NCBI GenBank assembly: GCA_028583605.1
Contig: CM053330.1
Location: 16,765,539-16,829,538 of the forward strand
DNA: 64,000 nt
Source of the DNA: Dastarcus helophoroides
Taxonomy: Eukaryota > Arthropoda > Insecta > Coleoptera > Bothrideridae
Direction: 5' to 3'
The position numbers and the translations under genes were made by a program. Positions within the stretch are counted from its first letter, which is position 1. Each line of letters begins with the position of its first letter. The notes beneath the pieces were generated by a model, which had not been told where the DNA came from, did no database searches, and saw nothing but the letters and a program-made list of their open reading frames with translations. Shown one piece after another: positions 35,286 to 46,673 of this stretch.

Positions 35286-36108
35286 CGAGGGTAAACCGAA
35301 CAAGAACCGGAATTTGTTTTTAAAAATTTATTGCTACATATATGAAAGTTATTAACTGTTTTTCTACATAATCTCCTGATTTTGTTGTGCATTTTTCCCA
35401 ACGAATTTGGAATTTTTTTATATTATCATCATAAAACGAAGGGGCGTCTTTGAAGCCAATTGCACCAATGTCTCAACAGCAACGTCATCAAAAAATCACT
35501 CACCTTTGAGAGCTTCTTTCAGTGACCCAAACATATGATAACGGCAAGGTGATAAGTCGGGACTATAAGGAGGGTGATCTAATATTGCCCAATGCATATC
35601 CTCTAATTTTTGATGTGTCAGATTGGCTAAATTGGGGTGAGCATTTCTGTCCGAAAATTTGCGCCTCTTTCGGAGATATGCACGTTTTGCTTCATCCAAT
35701 AGCTGGCAGTAGTAGGTAGCATTAACCGTACGACGTTCATGCAGAAAATCGACGTGCATAACTCCTTTATAATCGTAAAACCGACGACGGGTATCGGATG
35801 CATTTACAACTTGAATTCGTTCTTCCAAAAACTTTTTGTGCCATTGATACACTTGAGTTTTTTTCAAACAAGTATCCCCAAACTGCGCTTCTAGTCTACG
35901 AACAATTTCGGCGAACTTTACACCTTCAACGGCAATAAATTTAATAATAATGCGCTGCGCAACGTGTGGATGAACCTCTTGCTGACTTATTGTATTTAGC
36001 AGGAAATCACGTGATATCTTCACCTAATATGTCTAAGAGTATGCGCACACTGCCCATGCCCTTATGGCAATCTGATAGAAATTCCGGTTCATATTTGATT
36101 TACCCTCA
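35286..36108 (-). mobile_element. mariner element with internal deletion
   Basis: Left end CGAGGGTAAACCGAACAAGA and right end (other strand) TGAGGGTAAATCAAATATGA are imperfect inverted repeats; both continue with ACCGGAATTT. TA flanks both sides (35284-35285 and 36109-36110). Length 823 bp, shorter than the usual 1.3 kb. Confidence 0.87.
35496..36023 (-). pseudogene. mariner transposase, internally deleted (HTH_48 type)
   Basis: The 175-codon open reading contains an N-terminal helix-turn-helix of the HTH_48 type: VAQRIIIKFIAVEGVKFAEI, RRLEAQFGD and KTQVYQWHKKFLEE. It then passes to the catalytic domain in YDYKGVMHVDFLHERRTVNA and TYYCQLLDEAKR, and reaches PPYSPDLSPCRYHMFGSLKE, the third-aspartate motif. 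The central residues between the helix-turn-helix and the GVMHVDFL segment are missing, as is the expected HDNA second-aspartate motif between RKRRKF and HPNL. The remaining frame is intact with no stop, so the protein could be made but would lack the full DDD triad. The C-terminus after LKGE is also lost. Confidence 0.85.
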
Positions 36109-37439
36109 TAACTATCCTGAAAAAGTCCGCTTTTAACTTAACACGATGCTGCAGACATTTTACGTTTACTAAAATCCATTTAGCAGTAAGTTTTTTCTTT
36201 GAACTTCATAAAAATGATTTTGTACTCTTTGTTAAAGTAATATCTAAATATATAAATGATGGGAGAACTACAATAAGCAATTCAAAACTGATTGTATGTC
36301 AAGACAGAATTGTATCACTCAAGAACAACAATCATCACTATTGACATTTAATAATGAGAGCGTGTACAGCGCCAAAAATTGCAAATGCAAGATACCATGA
36401 ATAATATCTTAAAATTAAATGTATTGTAGTAATTGTCATGGAACTAGAAGCTGCACAAATTGTGCCCTTCAGTTAAGATTAATTTAGTAATTCCACTAAA
36501 CAAGATGGTTACAACCAAACAATATATTCATTTCCAACCACTGTGACCGATCCGACCGAAAATCTCAAAAAGTTCGTAAGACATAAAGCCAAGTCGCAAG
36601 GTTTGCATCTTTGCACCTTTGGTTTTCCAACGATTTAAATTTTCGATGAGAAAAATATATTTTAGTATTAATTTCCCATAGTGAGTGAAACAGGTGAAAC
36701 AGGCAACAGAAAACTTTCATAATTTACCGTCATCCGTCGTAAAAAATACGAAAAATGACGGGATAAGGTCGCAGAAGGTGGTGCAGGATATAATGATAAA
36801 TCGATGTGTATTTCAGGAAACCGTAGAATTAAATTAAAAAGTCCCATATATCATTTTGTTATTGATAACGAATTTACGTGTAATGTCACAAAGTTAACAT
36901 ATAAATAATGGTTTGGACGACAGTTGTTGACAAAAAGAAAAAAAGTGTTTCATTTGTGAACGAAATACACCTGTTGTCAAATAATTATATTGATTCGAAT
37001 ATGATACAGTTAATAAATACAGCCGATTAAGTCAAATATGTATGCTAAAAATATTATGTTGACTGTCTCAGATAAAATGATTCAACAATAAAACTAAAAA
37101 ATAATATCTGTATAACTATGCTACATCAACTAACTTACGGGGAGAAGCAGTTTTTTTTAGTAAGCATACACTGCAAAAAGTGTATGTACTTTCAAGCGAA
37201 ATTCGCAACCGAATTGTTTAATATTTGGAAATAACGAATAAGCGCTATTTTTTCGATCATATTCCGGCCTCACTGAGTTAACAAAGTGAATATTTCAATT
37301 GCCAAATTGAAGCTAAGCATTTAATAGGGCAGTAAAATAATATTTTGTTGGCATTTATGTCCACTAAAAAACGCATAACATCCATCGCTAAATATAGGTT
37401 AATCTCGCATTCATTTCTGCCACATACGAAGGCTTTGGG
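36109..37439. other. unique-looking noncoding sequence
   Basis: No coding or repeat feature recognised; AT-rich but without the degenerate motif repeat. Confidence 0.4.
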
Positions 37440-39243
37440 GCGTCAAAATTTTAGGAAAAAATACATATTCCAATTTAAACCTGGGATCTTGAAATTGGGG
37501 TTGAAAATGTTGGAAAATGTCTAATTTAAACTTTCAATGATATTGTTTGCGCTAAAATAGTAATTTTTATTCTAAAAACTTTGATTTTTTTCTCAAAACT
37601 TCGACCTTAGCCTCAAGATTGCAATATTTTTTGGATTGCTTAGAATTTAGGAATCAAAATTGTGTATTTTTTAAAAATATTAATTGTTTTTGCAAAACTT
37701 CTGGTATAAACTCGAAGTTTGGTCCTTTGTTCCTTGAACTTTTGTTTCAAAAACCGATTCTTAAAATGTTAAATTTCTTTACAAACTTTTTAGCTACAAG
37801 TGAAAATTTTTCTAAAATTTCGACTTTAAAATTGAAATTTGCGTTTCTTTTCAGAAAATTTGTCATTAATCCTGAAATTTAAATTTTTCCCTAGAAAAAT
37901 TTAAATGTGGAAATAATTGAAATATCATTCTTTGTAGAATTTTTTACTTTTATTCTTAAATTTTACATTTACATTAAAAATTTCAAACTTTTGCTAAAAA
38001 TGTTAGCAGAAGTTAGATTTGATTCTAAATCTTAGTCCAAAATCTCGAAAGAATATTTAAATTTTAAGGAAAAAGTCAACACTTTTGGAAAAATTCTAAA
38101 TTTTGAGGAAAAACGAACTAAATTTATGAATAAGAGTTTTTCAAACTAAATCTCACAATTCCGAGTCCTGGAAATTTTGAGTTTTTGAGCTAAAAGTCGA
38201 ATATTCGAAAATTCCAAATTTAGACTTATACTTGTAATGGTCAATTTCATGAATGTCAACTCATAATTCCGAGAAAAATGTCTATAATTAAAGAATAAAA
38301 CAACATGTCGATATAAAGGCTTAAACTTGCTAGAGAAAGACTAAATTTTGTTTAAGGTCAAAATTTAAAAAAAAAATAATAATAAAAAGTACAAACAAGT
38401 TTGAATTTGAAATTTCAAAAGAAAAAGTTAAAATATGAAAAAAAGATAAATACATTAACCAAAAGTTTCTGAAAACTTTTATATTATTTAGAAATTTTGA
38501 AGTGTTTACCAACATTTTCAGAAAAAAATTGCATATTTTCGTTTAACGTAAGAATTTTGAAAACTTTTCTATTGAATTTTGAAGTTCTTTTTTCGAAATT
38601 TTGACTGTTTAATCAAAATCTTGATTTAAAATTTTTCATTTTATATTTTTGGTACTATTAATTTTCATCTATTTTTTTTTGATCTTTTGTTAAAAATTCG
38701 AGTCAAAGACAAAATTTTGATAGAAAAACAAAATTATGAAAGAAGAGCCTTTCAAATTTTCGATTTTAATCGCCAAATTTCTTATAGTCTAGAAATTTTC
38801 AACTATTGGATATATAATTTAAATTTTTTGTAAAAATTCCGAGTTTAAATTTAAAGTTAATATTTCTGGGACCCAGTTTGGAAATGTTTAACTGGTTTGC
38901 AGAAAGCTTAAATAAAATTAATAACGATAATAGTTCCAATCAATACGAGTCTACAGTAAAGAATAATTTAAATTTGAAATCTCTAAACCCGAAATTCCGA
39001 TTTAGTTTTTTATAAAGTTTAGGTTTTTTTTGAAATTTGAACTGAAATTGAACTCAATATTTTAAATTTTAGCTTTAAATTTTTAATCTTATAAAATAAA
39101 AAATATGCTTCTTAAATTTTAGAAAATATTACAGCAGTTACGTGTTGTAATATTAAAGACAAAAAAGGCATATAATATTTTCTAAATTGTGTTCGAAAAT
39201 CAATTTTTAATTCGAAAAACTTCTGAAAAATCAATAAAATAAG
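37440..39243. repeat. AT-rich degenerate repeat block, mixed orientation
   Basis: T-rich at 37540-37990 and A-rich at 38040-38510, then mixed. Motifs such as TTTTTCTCAAAACTTCGACC and AAATTTTGAGGAAAAACG. The 87-codon frame at 37619 is an artefact of composition. Confidence 0.5.
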
Positions 39244-39386
39244 TCGCCCGGAACTGAACCGAAAACCAAAAACCGGAAAAAACCATTATTTTTATCTGAA
39301 TGAAAACCGGAACTGAACCGATATAATTTTTTTGCCGGAACCATAACCGAAAACCGGAACGAAAGAAATAGCGGTTTGAAGCCCTG
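39244..39386 (-). mobile_element. terminus of a hAT-type MITE built of ACCGGAACYGAACCG units
   Basis: Degenerate units of CCGGAACTGAACCG recur at 39249, 39308 and (as CCGGAACCATAACCG) 39335. The segment ends at 39386 with GGTTTGAAGCCCTG, whose complement CAGGGCTTCAAACC has the look of a hAT terminal repeat. The other end was not found. Confidence 0.55.
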
Positions 39387-39731
39387 GATTTGAGTAATTA
39401 CAATTCAATGAAACTCAAAATCAAAACCATTATGAAAAAATCAAATTTTGGAAAAGTTTACATTTTAAAAAATGAGTTTTCAAGTTTACAACACTCAAAA
39501 TTTTGAAATGAAGAAACAAATGTTGATAATATAGTCAACATTAGTTTCCAATAAAAATGTTAATAAAAAAATATGAAGGATGTATTGATATCTAGTTAGC
39601 CTAGACCGTTTCCATGGATAAACAAAATATTACGATACCACAGCAATGAACAATAATTTTTTAAAAACAATGTAAAATTTTACGTCAAAAATTCAAACCA
39701 GTCTTGTGCAATAAAATTTGAAATAAAAATG
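39387..39731. other. short flank before a mariner pseudogene
   Basis: AT-rich, no feature recognised; probably includes the degraded 5' end of the mariner, but no terminal repeat could be found. Confidence 0.35.
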
Positions 39732-40743
39732 ATGTCTACTGAAATTGCGAAAAACTAGAAGTTGGAGTATCGAGCCATCGTCAAGTATCTATATTTGAAA
39801 GGCGTAAGAGGTACGAAGATTTACGAAGATATAGCACCCTTGGAAATAAATGTCTTTTATATATAACCGTGAAAAATTGTATTATCAACTTCAAAAGAGG
39901 TAAATTTTTCCCTGAAGATAAAGAGCCATCGGAAAAGCCATTTTCTGTATTCGTTTCCAAAAATATCGAAGCACTTTGTGGTATAATCTTACAGACCGTA
40001 GAGTTGCTCTAAAACGAACATCTGATGCACTGAATATTTAATATGAATGTGTCCATCGTAGTTTACGTCGATTTGGATATGAAAAAAATTTTTGCAAAAT
40101 GAATCCCCAAATGTCTGAATGTTGACTAGAGCTTTCGATCTATGCTCTGCTTGAAAAAGATTACGATTTTTTAAGCCGTTTTGCTACTATGGATATAACT
40201 TTTTTCTACGATCCAAAAATAAAATAATAATAAATGGAATGGAGACACTCTGGTTCTTCAAAGCCTAAAAATGTTAAAGATCCGATGGAAAAATTCTTGC
40301 TTCAGGTTTTTTGGATTGTCATGTAATAATCATGACTATCTGGATAAAGGTAGAACAATAACTGGTGATTACTATACGATGTTGCTAACTACTAAAACAA
40401 AATGAGGATAAAAGACACGGACAACTATCCAAAGGTGTTTTATTTTTTCAGGACAATACCATTATAAACAAATCGCATGTTGCCACGCAAACAATTTGCG
40501 ATTTGAGATTCGAATTACTGGAACACTTTCCTTATTCACTAGATCTGGCTCCCATCAGCTATCACCTCTTTCCTCAACTGAAAAGAAGTTTGAAAGGTGG
40601 TAAATTTCTTCCTAGGAAGAAGTTACAGAATCTGTGGAGGCTTGGTTTACAAAGCGAGATAAAACTTTTTTTTTTGTAAAATCAAAGACGTTACAGGTTC
40701 GGTATAATAAATGTATTAAATTAAGAAGAGAATATTGAATAAT
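39732..40743 (+). pseudogene. near full-length mariner transposase, heavily mutated
   Basis: From ATG 39732: MSTEIAKN, stop, KLEYRAIVKYLYLKGVRGTK and IYEDIAPL (helix-turn-helix), then across frames YITVKNCIINFKRGKFFPED, NIEALCGIILQ, VDLDMKK, KMNPQMSEC, ALLEKDYDFLSRFATMDITF (first aspartate, canonical TMDET.) and MEWRHSGSSKPKN. FWIVM and TITGDYY segments follow. The end has VLFFQDNTI and SHVATQTICDLRFELLEHFP, then YSLDLAPISYHLFPQLKRSL, the second and third aspartate motifs (canonical QDNAPAH and YSPDLAPSDYHLF). The order is that of a complete mariner gene, about 340 codons, with many frameshifts and stops. No terminal repeats were resolved. Confidence 0.85.
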
Positions 40744-42350
40744 GATACATTTTGACTGTCAAATTTTGTTTGCTTCTATAGCAGGCTAATAATTTTGCAT
40801 TACCTCATCGTATTTAAACAGAGTTGAGGTTTTTAGAAGACAGTAAAACTTAAAAAAAAATCTATGCTTTGCTAGAGATTTTAATAAAACTATTGAAAAA
40901 TAAAAATGAAAATTTCCAAAAAGCGTGAAATTTTAAACTTTAAGTTTAAACATTCGAAAAAAGTAAAAATTGTAGATGTAAAATCAGACCTTTAAAAAAA
41001 TTTTCCATTTCAATTTGAAAAATAATATTATACAATTTAATCTATATCTAATAAAACTCGGTACAATGACCGGCGGGCTTAGAAGCATGACATTCTGCAT
41101 AGAAGTTCCCTTTTTGATGTAGGTGAATACTAAGAAAAGATTTTACAAAATTCAGCTGCTAAAGTACCATATAAGGGATGAAAATTTACATGAGAGTCGC
41201 ATTGCTCTCAACAAATAAAACAAATGATTGTATTTGAAGATGTCTGTACACGTCTTGTAATGAAATAAAAACGCAAGTTTAAATTTAAGATTTGTAATTT
41301 AAAATTAAAAATTCGAGTAACGGACAAACAGCCCTCCTCCCTCTTTAATCATCAAAGAGCCTTCCTTCTTCAATCAGTCTGCAATCAGATTTCCCATTTT
41401 GCTAGATCATCACGAATTGAAGAAAACCTGATAATAAAACTATGTTTACCTTAACTTAGACAGCAATTAATTTGCTGTGCATATTATAGCTTACAGAACT
41501 CATGTTTGTTAAAGATCAAATAAGTAATAAATACATTATCATTTATAATACTTAGGCCAGATTAAAAGAAAACACGAACAAGTATTATGTATCTGTATAT
41601 GTGCAAACGTAACATTAGATAGTTAAAAAAAATGTTTTAGTCAGTTGGAACACAAACATAAAGTTGAAAGGACGAACTTCACAATTATGTAACAGTGTAA
41701 TTAATATTCTGGCGTATATTGTGCTCATCCACTTAACCCGTGTATTTGTATGTAACAGTTGGCCTGCTGAATTTATAAATTAATTTTGAAGAGAAAAAAA
41801 TTCTAAATTAAATTTGTTCGCGTACTCACTAGATGGAGGATAAATAAATTCGTGGTTCATGTTTGCGTCGTTTCTAAAATGGGCCCTTTTCACATTCACC
41901 AATAGAAGCTTAATAGACTTTATGTTCACTAAGATCGATGCATTTTTTAAAGAATCTTTTTGAATCGATCAATTTAAATATAAATCTATATTAATAAAAT
42001 TAAATCCTCTAAGTTTCTGTTTATCTGTCGACTGATCATTTTTCCGGGCAAATTTCGGAAACTGCTAACTCGATTTTAAGGAAACTTTTATTAAAGTGTA
42101 GAATATTTTTAGGGGCACCTTTTATGTTATTTTAATTTAAGTAAAACTTAATTATTTATTTCTAAGGGATTGTGCTAAGAAGATTATTTGAAGTTATAAA
42201 ACAAAACATATGTAAGAGAACCAATCCGCAATATTTATGGTTAATATAATATTGAGCGCCACCTACAATTCTATTCGGGTACTAGAATATTATTCTATTA
42301 AAATTAAATGAGAAATGATTTTATTTCGAAGTGATTATAATATTCCAATG
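40744..42350. other. noncoding with short AT-rich repeat
   Basis: Family-style AT motif repeat at 40850-41030. The stretch 41050-41240 (AGAAGCATGACATTCTGCAT) resembles 46802-46860 (AGAAGCATGAAATTTTGCAC), and 42000-42130 has TTTTCCGGGCAAATTTCGGA, both typical of scattered insect repeat tails. It ends in TTCCAATG, the target site of the next element. Confidence 0.4.
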
Positions 42351-45214
42351 CGGGGATGAGCAAGACACGGCCCGCCTAACATTTTTGTGCGGCCCTCCTA
42401 AGACTCTACTGTTTAACGGAAACATTTTGGAAAACAAAATGTCAAACAATTTGACGAAAAAAAAAAGAACTTACCATTTGGAAGAAACATATGTTGTCAA
42501 AAAACACTAAACATTTTCCATACTTAAGAAAATAAACTCCTTCACATAAAAGTAAATATGGCCAGGACATTCAAAACTTAATAAACCAATTTGAATCGAG
42601 ATTTAACATATTCCAATCCCAAGAAACTGCTTGTAGTTTCCATATTTTTTCTTAGTCAATTAATATACGACATAGAAACAGTTTCAAATGAGTACAAATG
42701 AAATTACTAGATTTATAAAACAATACCAATTCAAGGAGCACATTTCAGAATATGGATATTCAAAATTTGTAGTAAAATTACCTAAATGATTTCTAATAAA
42801 TTTCCACGATTAATTAGGCATGCAATGCAAATCATGAAATATCTTGGACTGAGCGTAGGCAGGATTTTCTTCAAGGGGGGGCAACAACAATCACTCTGAA
42901 AAACTCATAAACAAAAAAGAAAACCTTCTGGCTTAGTAATGTAAGAAACTACAGAACTGGGGATATCGCATTTTCAGATTAAAGTCAAAATTTCGAATTG
43001 AACCCAATCTTGAAAAAACACATTTCGGAGAACTGTAAGAAATGTCGAAATTTTGAAAAAAATGGAAATAGAAAAAAGACGAAATTTCAAAAAGTAATTT
43101 TTTGTGAAAAAGTTGTAATGTCCAGAACAAGCAGAATTACGGTAAGCAAATGCAACTTTTAAAAATAATTCTCTCAGAATTTTTCTTTTATTTCAACTTT
43201 ATCATATTTTTGAAATTTTTTAAGAAATCTTTTTCCCAAAATTTTCCAAGAATATTCTTCCCAGATTGTTTAGATTTCTATTTAAACAAACAAATTTTGT
43301 GAAAAAGCCTAAATCTTTAAATTCCATTTTAAATAGAAATGTCCTAGAAAGAGATAAAGTCGAATTTTGAGGTAAAAATCAAAATTTGGAGAATAAGATT
43401 AATTTCTGACAACTTGAAATTATCGATAATCAAATTAAAAAGAAAAATCAGAGAAAATAAACACTTCGAAAAAAATTTAAAATTTTTGAAACTTACGTTG
43501 CAATTTCCAGATAAATATTGAACTTTCTCGAAAATATTTCAAATTTCCAAAAGAAGGTCCAATTTTAAGAGGGAAATTGGAAAAATTGAAATTTTCAATA
43601 AACCATATTGAAGATTCAAACCTAACCTTTCTCAAAAACTCGAGAAATGTTTAAAATTCAAAAAAAGTCAAAATTTTCAAGTCTTATTTTGCGAAAAGGC
43701 GCAATTTTCAAAAAGAGTCTAATTTTAAGAAAGAAAAATCGCAGTTTTCAAAAACATCGTTCTCAAAAATTTAAAATTCAGTAAAGATGTTGAATTTACA
43801 AGAAATATTTTTCTCGAAATCCCCAAAAATGTTTTCGCAATATTTTTATAAATGTTTCGATCTAATTTAGAGAGAAAGGTGAACATTTTCAGAACCATAA
43901 AACCATTTGATCTAAAAGTCGTAATTTATTAAAAAATACAAATATTCAAGAAAATGACAAAATTTTGAAATAAATAAATTATTTTTGAAAAAGTCCAAAA
44001 AGTACGATTTTGGAAATAAACTCGAAATTTTGAAAAAGACAAATTTTGAGGAATAGGCAAAGTTTTTAGGTAAAAAACTATTTCAGAAAAATTTTACAGT
44101 TTTCAAAAAAAGGTGAATTAAACAGGAAAAAGAGAAACTTATAGAAATATTAAATATCGGATATTGAGATAAAAATCTAGACTTCCTGAAAAAGGTAAAC
44201 TTTAGGAAACCAGTCAAAATTTCTCAAAAAATCAGAATCTAAAAGATCGAAATTTTTAGCTAAATGTTCAGAAAAATATCGGAATTTGGAGAAAAAGTAA
44301 AATTTCGAGAAAACTTCGAAATAGAAAAAAAATTGTCCAAAAAAGCCAAATTAAAAAAAAGTCAAACTAAAAAAAAGTCAAAATTAAAAAAATAGACAAA
44401 ACCCTGAGAAAAAGACGATATTGTGAAAGAACTTTTGCAAAAAAGATCTAAATTTTAGGAAAAAGCGTTTAATTTTAGTGAAATCTCAAAATTTCCCAAA
44501 AAGAACAGATTTTATCGAAATTAAGAAAAAAAAAACAAATTTTAAGAAAAAAATGGAATATTTATTTTATGTGGACTCACAGATTCAGAGGAAGACAAAC
44601 GCCCTACCTTACCCCAGGCGTCAGAAAATGTCAAATATTGTGATAACACATCGAAATTTTGACAAATTCTCAGAAATTTGGATTAAAAAAGGCCTGACAT
44701 TTTTGTCCTTCCACAAAAATTTTAAATTTTTAAAAAATATATCTTTTTGTCAGAAGATCGAACAAATCTTGACGAAAAGGCATAATTTTAATAAACATGC
44801 TAAAATTTTCACAATCAAAAAAAGTCGAAATTTTCAGAAGAAGTCGAATTTCGAGGAATGGCAAAATTTCAAAAAAAAGTCGAACTTTTTAATTTGAAAT
44901 TTTGACAGTCATGTTTAATAAAAGAAGTCGAATTTTATGAATAAATCCGAAATTTTAAAAGAAAAAGACAAATTTTGTAAAAAAAATATACGAAATTTCA
45001 GATAAAGGTATAAATTTCGAAAAAAATATTTCAAGGAAAGGATGAATTCTGAAGAGTTGGAAAGTCCCCCAATTGAATACATATAAATTTTCAGTTTGCT
45101 GCATAAACCAGGGGGTGCAAGCGCCCTAAAATTCATATTTTTCTCACATGTGGCCCGCGCAAAATTTTTAGCCTTGTAATTGGCCCGCTGTAAAAAAAGC
45201 GTTGCTCATCCCTA
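42351..45214. mobile_element. non-autonomous hAT-type element with 8 bp target duplication
   Basis: Left end CGGGGATGAGCAAGACACGG and right end (other strand) TAGGGATGAGCAACGCTTTT share GGGATGAGCAA, followed by CGGCCCGCC and GCGGGCC. Flanks are TTCCAATG (42343-42350) and TTTCAATG (45215-45222), an 8 bp duplication with one mismatch. The right 90 bp match the hAT end at 2850-2931. No transposase is encoded. Most of the interior is a nested family B AT-rich repeat. Confidence 0.85.
42848..45129 (+). repeat. AT-rich dispersed repeat, family B, copy 3, nested in the hAT element
   Basis: Longest copy in the window. Left end GCGTAGGCAGGATTTTCTTC, then a run of G and CAACAACAATCACTCTG. The interior shows two copies of TTACAAGAAAT.TTTTTCTCGA-like text, at 43220 and 43796, about 0.58 kb apart. 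From 43770 it follows copy 1 closely (AACCATAAAACCATTTGA at 43897). The right end stops at AGGGGGTGCAAGCGCCC, short of the AGTTACGCCTAT end seen in copy 1. Open frames to 139 codons are composition artefacts. Confidence 0.65.
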
Positions 45215-45848
45215 TTTCAATGCATTAACCGGCTGGAATATTTATCAGCTTTTGGGTGGCAAAACCAAGATTTTTTTCGACCTTATTATGTCTCATGAGT
45301 TTATCTGTTTAACATACAGTTGTATACAGTGCTAGTCTGTAACTTGGAATAAATTCAGTAAATCAAATACACTTTTTTTTTCGGAAATATGTTTGGACAT
45401 TTCGATTAATATTTTAAGTTGCGCTCTTTTTGAGTAGGAAAATTTTATACAACATGTGCCAAATTGAAGATATGACGTCATCAACAATTTTTTTAAAAGG
45501 CAACCCTATTCTTTTTTTACTATTCTTAAAGGGTGTATCAAGTTACACATGCGTACCAAATGTTAATTTTATATTCCCAGTCATTTAAAAGATATTTACA
45601 AATTTAGTAACTAATTCGAAAAATCAAGAAATCTGATTCAATTCAATACAATTTTCATAAGGTTTAAAAATCGCGCATTAGAAGGTATTCGTTTGACTTT
45701 TTTTGTCAAACTGAGTTGACAATCTTATAAAAAAAGTTAATAAAAACAAATAAGAAAAGTAGTATCGTATGATCGAAGAGGCTATTAGTTTGTCGTTTAG
45801 TGAGAAACACTATTTATTAAAAAATTGACCAAAATGCCGTACTTAACT
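45215..45848. other. noncoding flank
   Basis: No gene. Holds ATGACGTCATCAAC near 45473; a similar ATGACGTCACATCTG occurs at 50353 in another AT-rich stretch, so a shared repeat is possible. Confidence 0.35.
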
Positions 45849-46132
45849 GAAACCTGCAAGATTTTTCTTAACAACTATTACAATATCAAAAAAACCTTTT
45901 TTCCAATAATCTATGAACCAATATCTATCTAACATAACATTATTAAACTCAAAATTTTATGTTTAGAAACCTAGGAGATCGGATTACACATTTTGAGCTG
46001 TATCTTTAGACCATTGGAGCGTCAATTATAGAAAAAATATTTTAGGATCCTTAGAGTAGCATTTTCAAATGATACCTATTACATTAACTAAACCTTGATT
46101 TTTTGGTGATCAAACCCCTATGTTATTATAAA
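45849..46132 (+). repeat. dispersed repeat R1, copy a
   Basis: Aligns by eye with 51747-51919 plus 54538-54635: AAACCTGCAAGATTTTTC against AAACCTGCAAACTTCCGA, GACCATTGGAGCGTC against GATCATTGGATCAAA, and ACTAAACCTTGATTTTTTGG against AATAAGAACTTGATTCTTTC. No coding. This copy is cut on the right by a solo LTR. Confidence 0.6.
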
Positions 46133-46136
46133 ATAT

Positions 46137-46494
46137 TGTAACGAAATGTAATTATAGAATTTATAATGTAAGGAAATTTTCTAGAAAAATCTGATAAGGT
46201 AAAGCGGCCGCGATAATGAAACAAACGGCAGATAAGCATTCCAGAAATTTCGGCAAACGATAAACCTTATCTGCCAAATTCTTCTAGAACCCGGACCGGG
46301 ACCTATATAAGGCGGTCACATTCCCTTAGTCAGTGGAGACAGTTAGTCAGTGAAGTTAGTTAGTGAGTTAGTAATTAGAAGTCAATGTATAAGTGAGTTA
46401 ATTATTCAGTTGTAGTGTTCCGAGTTTAGTTTGAAAATAAATTGGGTACAATTCAACAAGTGTTAATAATCATTCGAACCGATAACGCACAACA
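46137..46494 (+). mobile_element. solo LTR of a Ty3/gypsy-type retrotransposon, copy 2
   Basis: Starts TGTAACGAAATG and ends AACGCACAACA. ATAT flanks it on both sides (46133-46136, 46495-46498). It contains a TATA box TATATAA (46304-46310), a TCAGT initiator-like site 26 bp downstream (46330) and AATAAA (46436-46441). It is the longest of the three copies because it keeps a segment with AAAGCGGCCGCGATAATGAA (46201) lost in copy 1. Confidence 0.88.
46304..46334 (+). promoter_or_regulatory. LTR core promoter: TATA box and initiator
   Basis: TATATAA at 46304-46310 lies 26 bp before TCAGT (46330-46334), matching the arthropod TATA-plus-initiator arrangement. The same TATA position is kept in the LTRs at 23021 (TATATAAA) and 51117 (TATAAAT). 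The site would have started retrotransposon RNA; current activity is unknown. Confidence 0.6.
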
Positions 46495-46498
46495 ATAT

Positions 46499-46673
46499 TT
46501 TCTTTTCCTAATCGTTGGCTGGCGGTATTTGCGTGGGTCATCAAGAACTAACGCTGTGCAAAGTTTCAAATTCCTGCATTACATAATTTTCGAGGAAAAC
46601 CTGTTTGTGACAGACGGACGGGGGAACACGAGAGATAACTATAACGGAACCCTTATAATATAAGGGTTCCGTT
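46499..46673 (+). repeat. insect repeat tail with perfect hairpin
   Basis: After ACAGACGGACGGGGGAACAC (46611) comes a perfect 14 bp inverted repeat, AACGGAACCCTTAT and ATAAGGGTTCCGTT, with a 3-base loop (46643-46673), then a T run and GTACGGATCCCTAAAA. This resembles a widespread insect interspersed repeat tail with ACGGAACCCTA ends. The family is not identified. In a bacterial genome this would look like a terminator; here it does not. Confidence 0.5.

Noticed and set aside
44478..44897. 139-codon open frame in AT-rich repeat
   Set aside because: Composed almost only of K, F, N, I and S within family B; a similar frame is not kept in copies 1 and 2.
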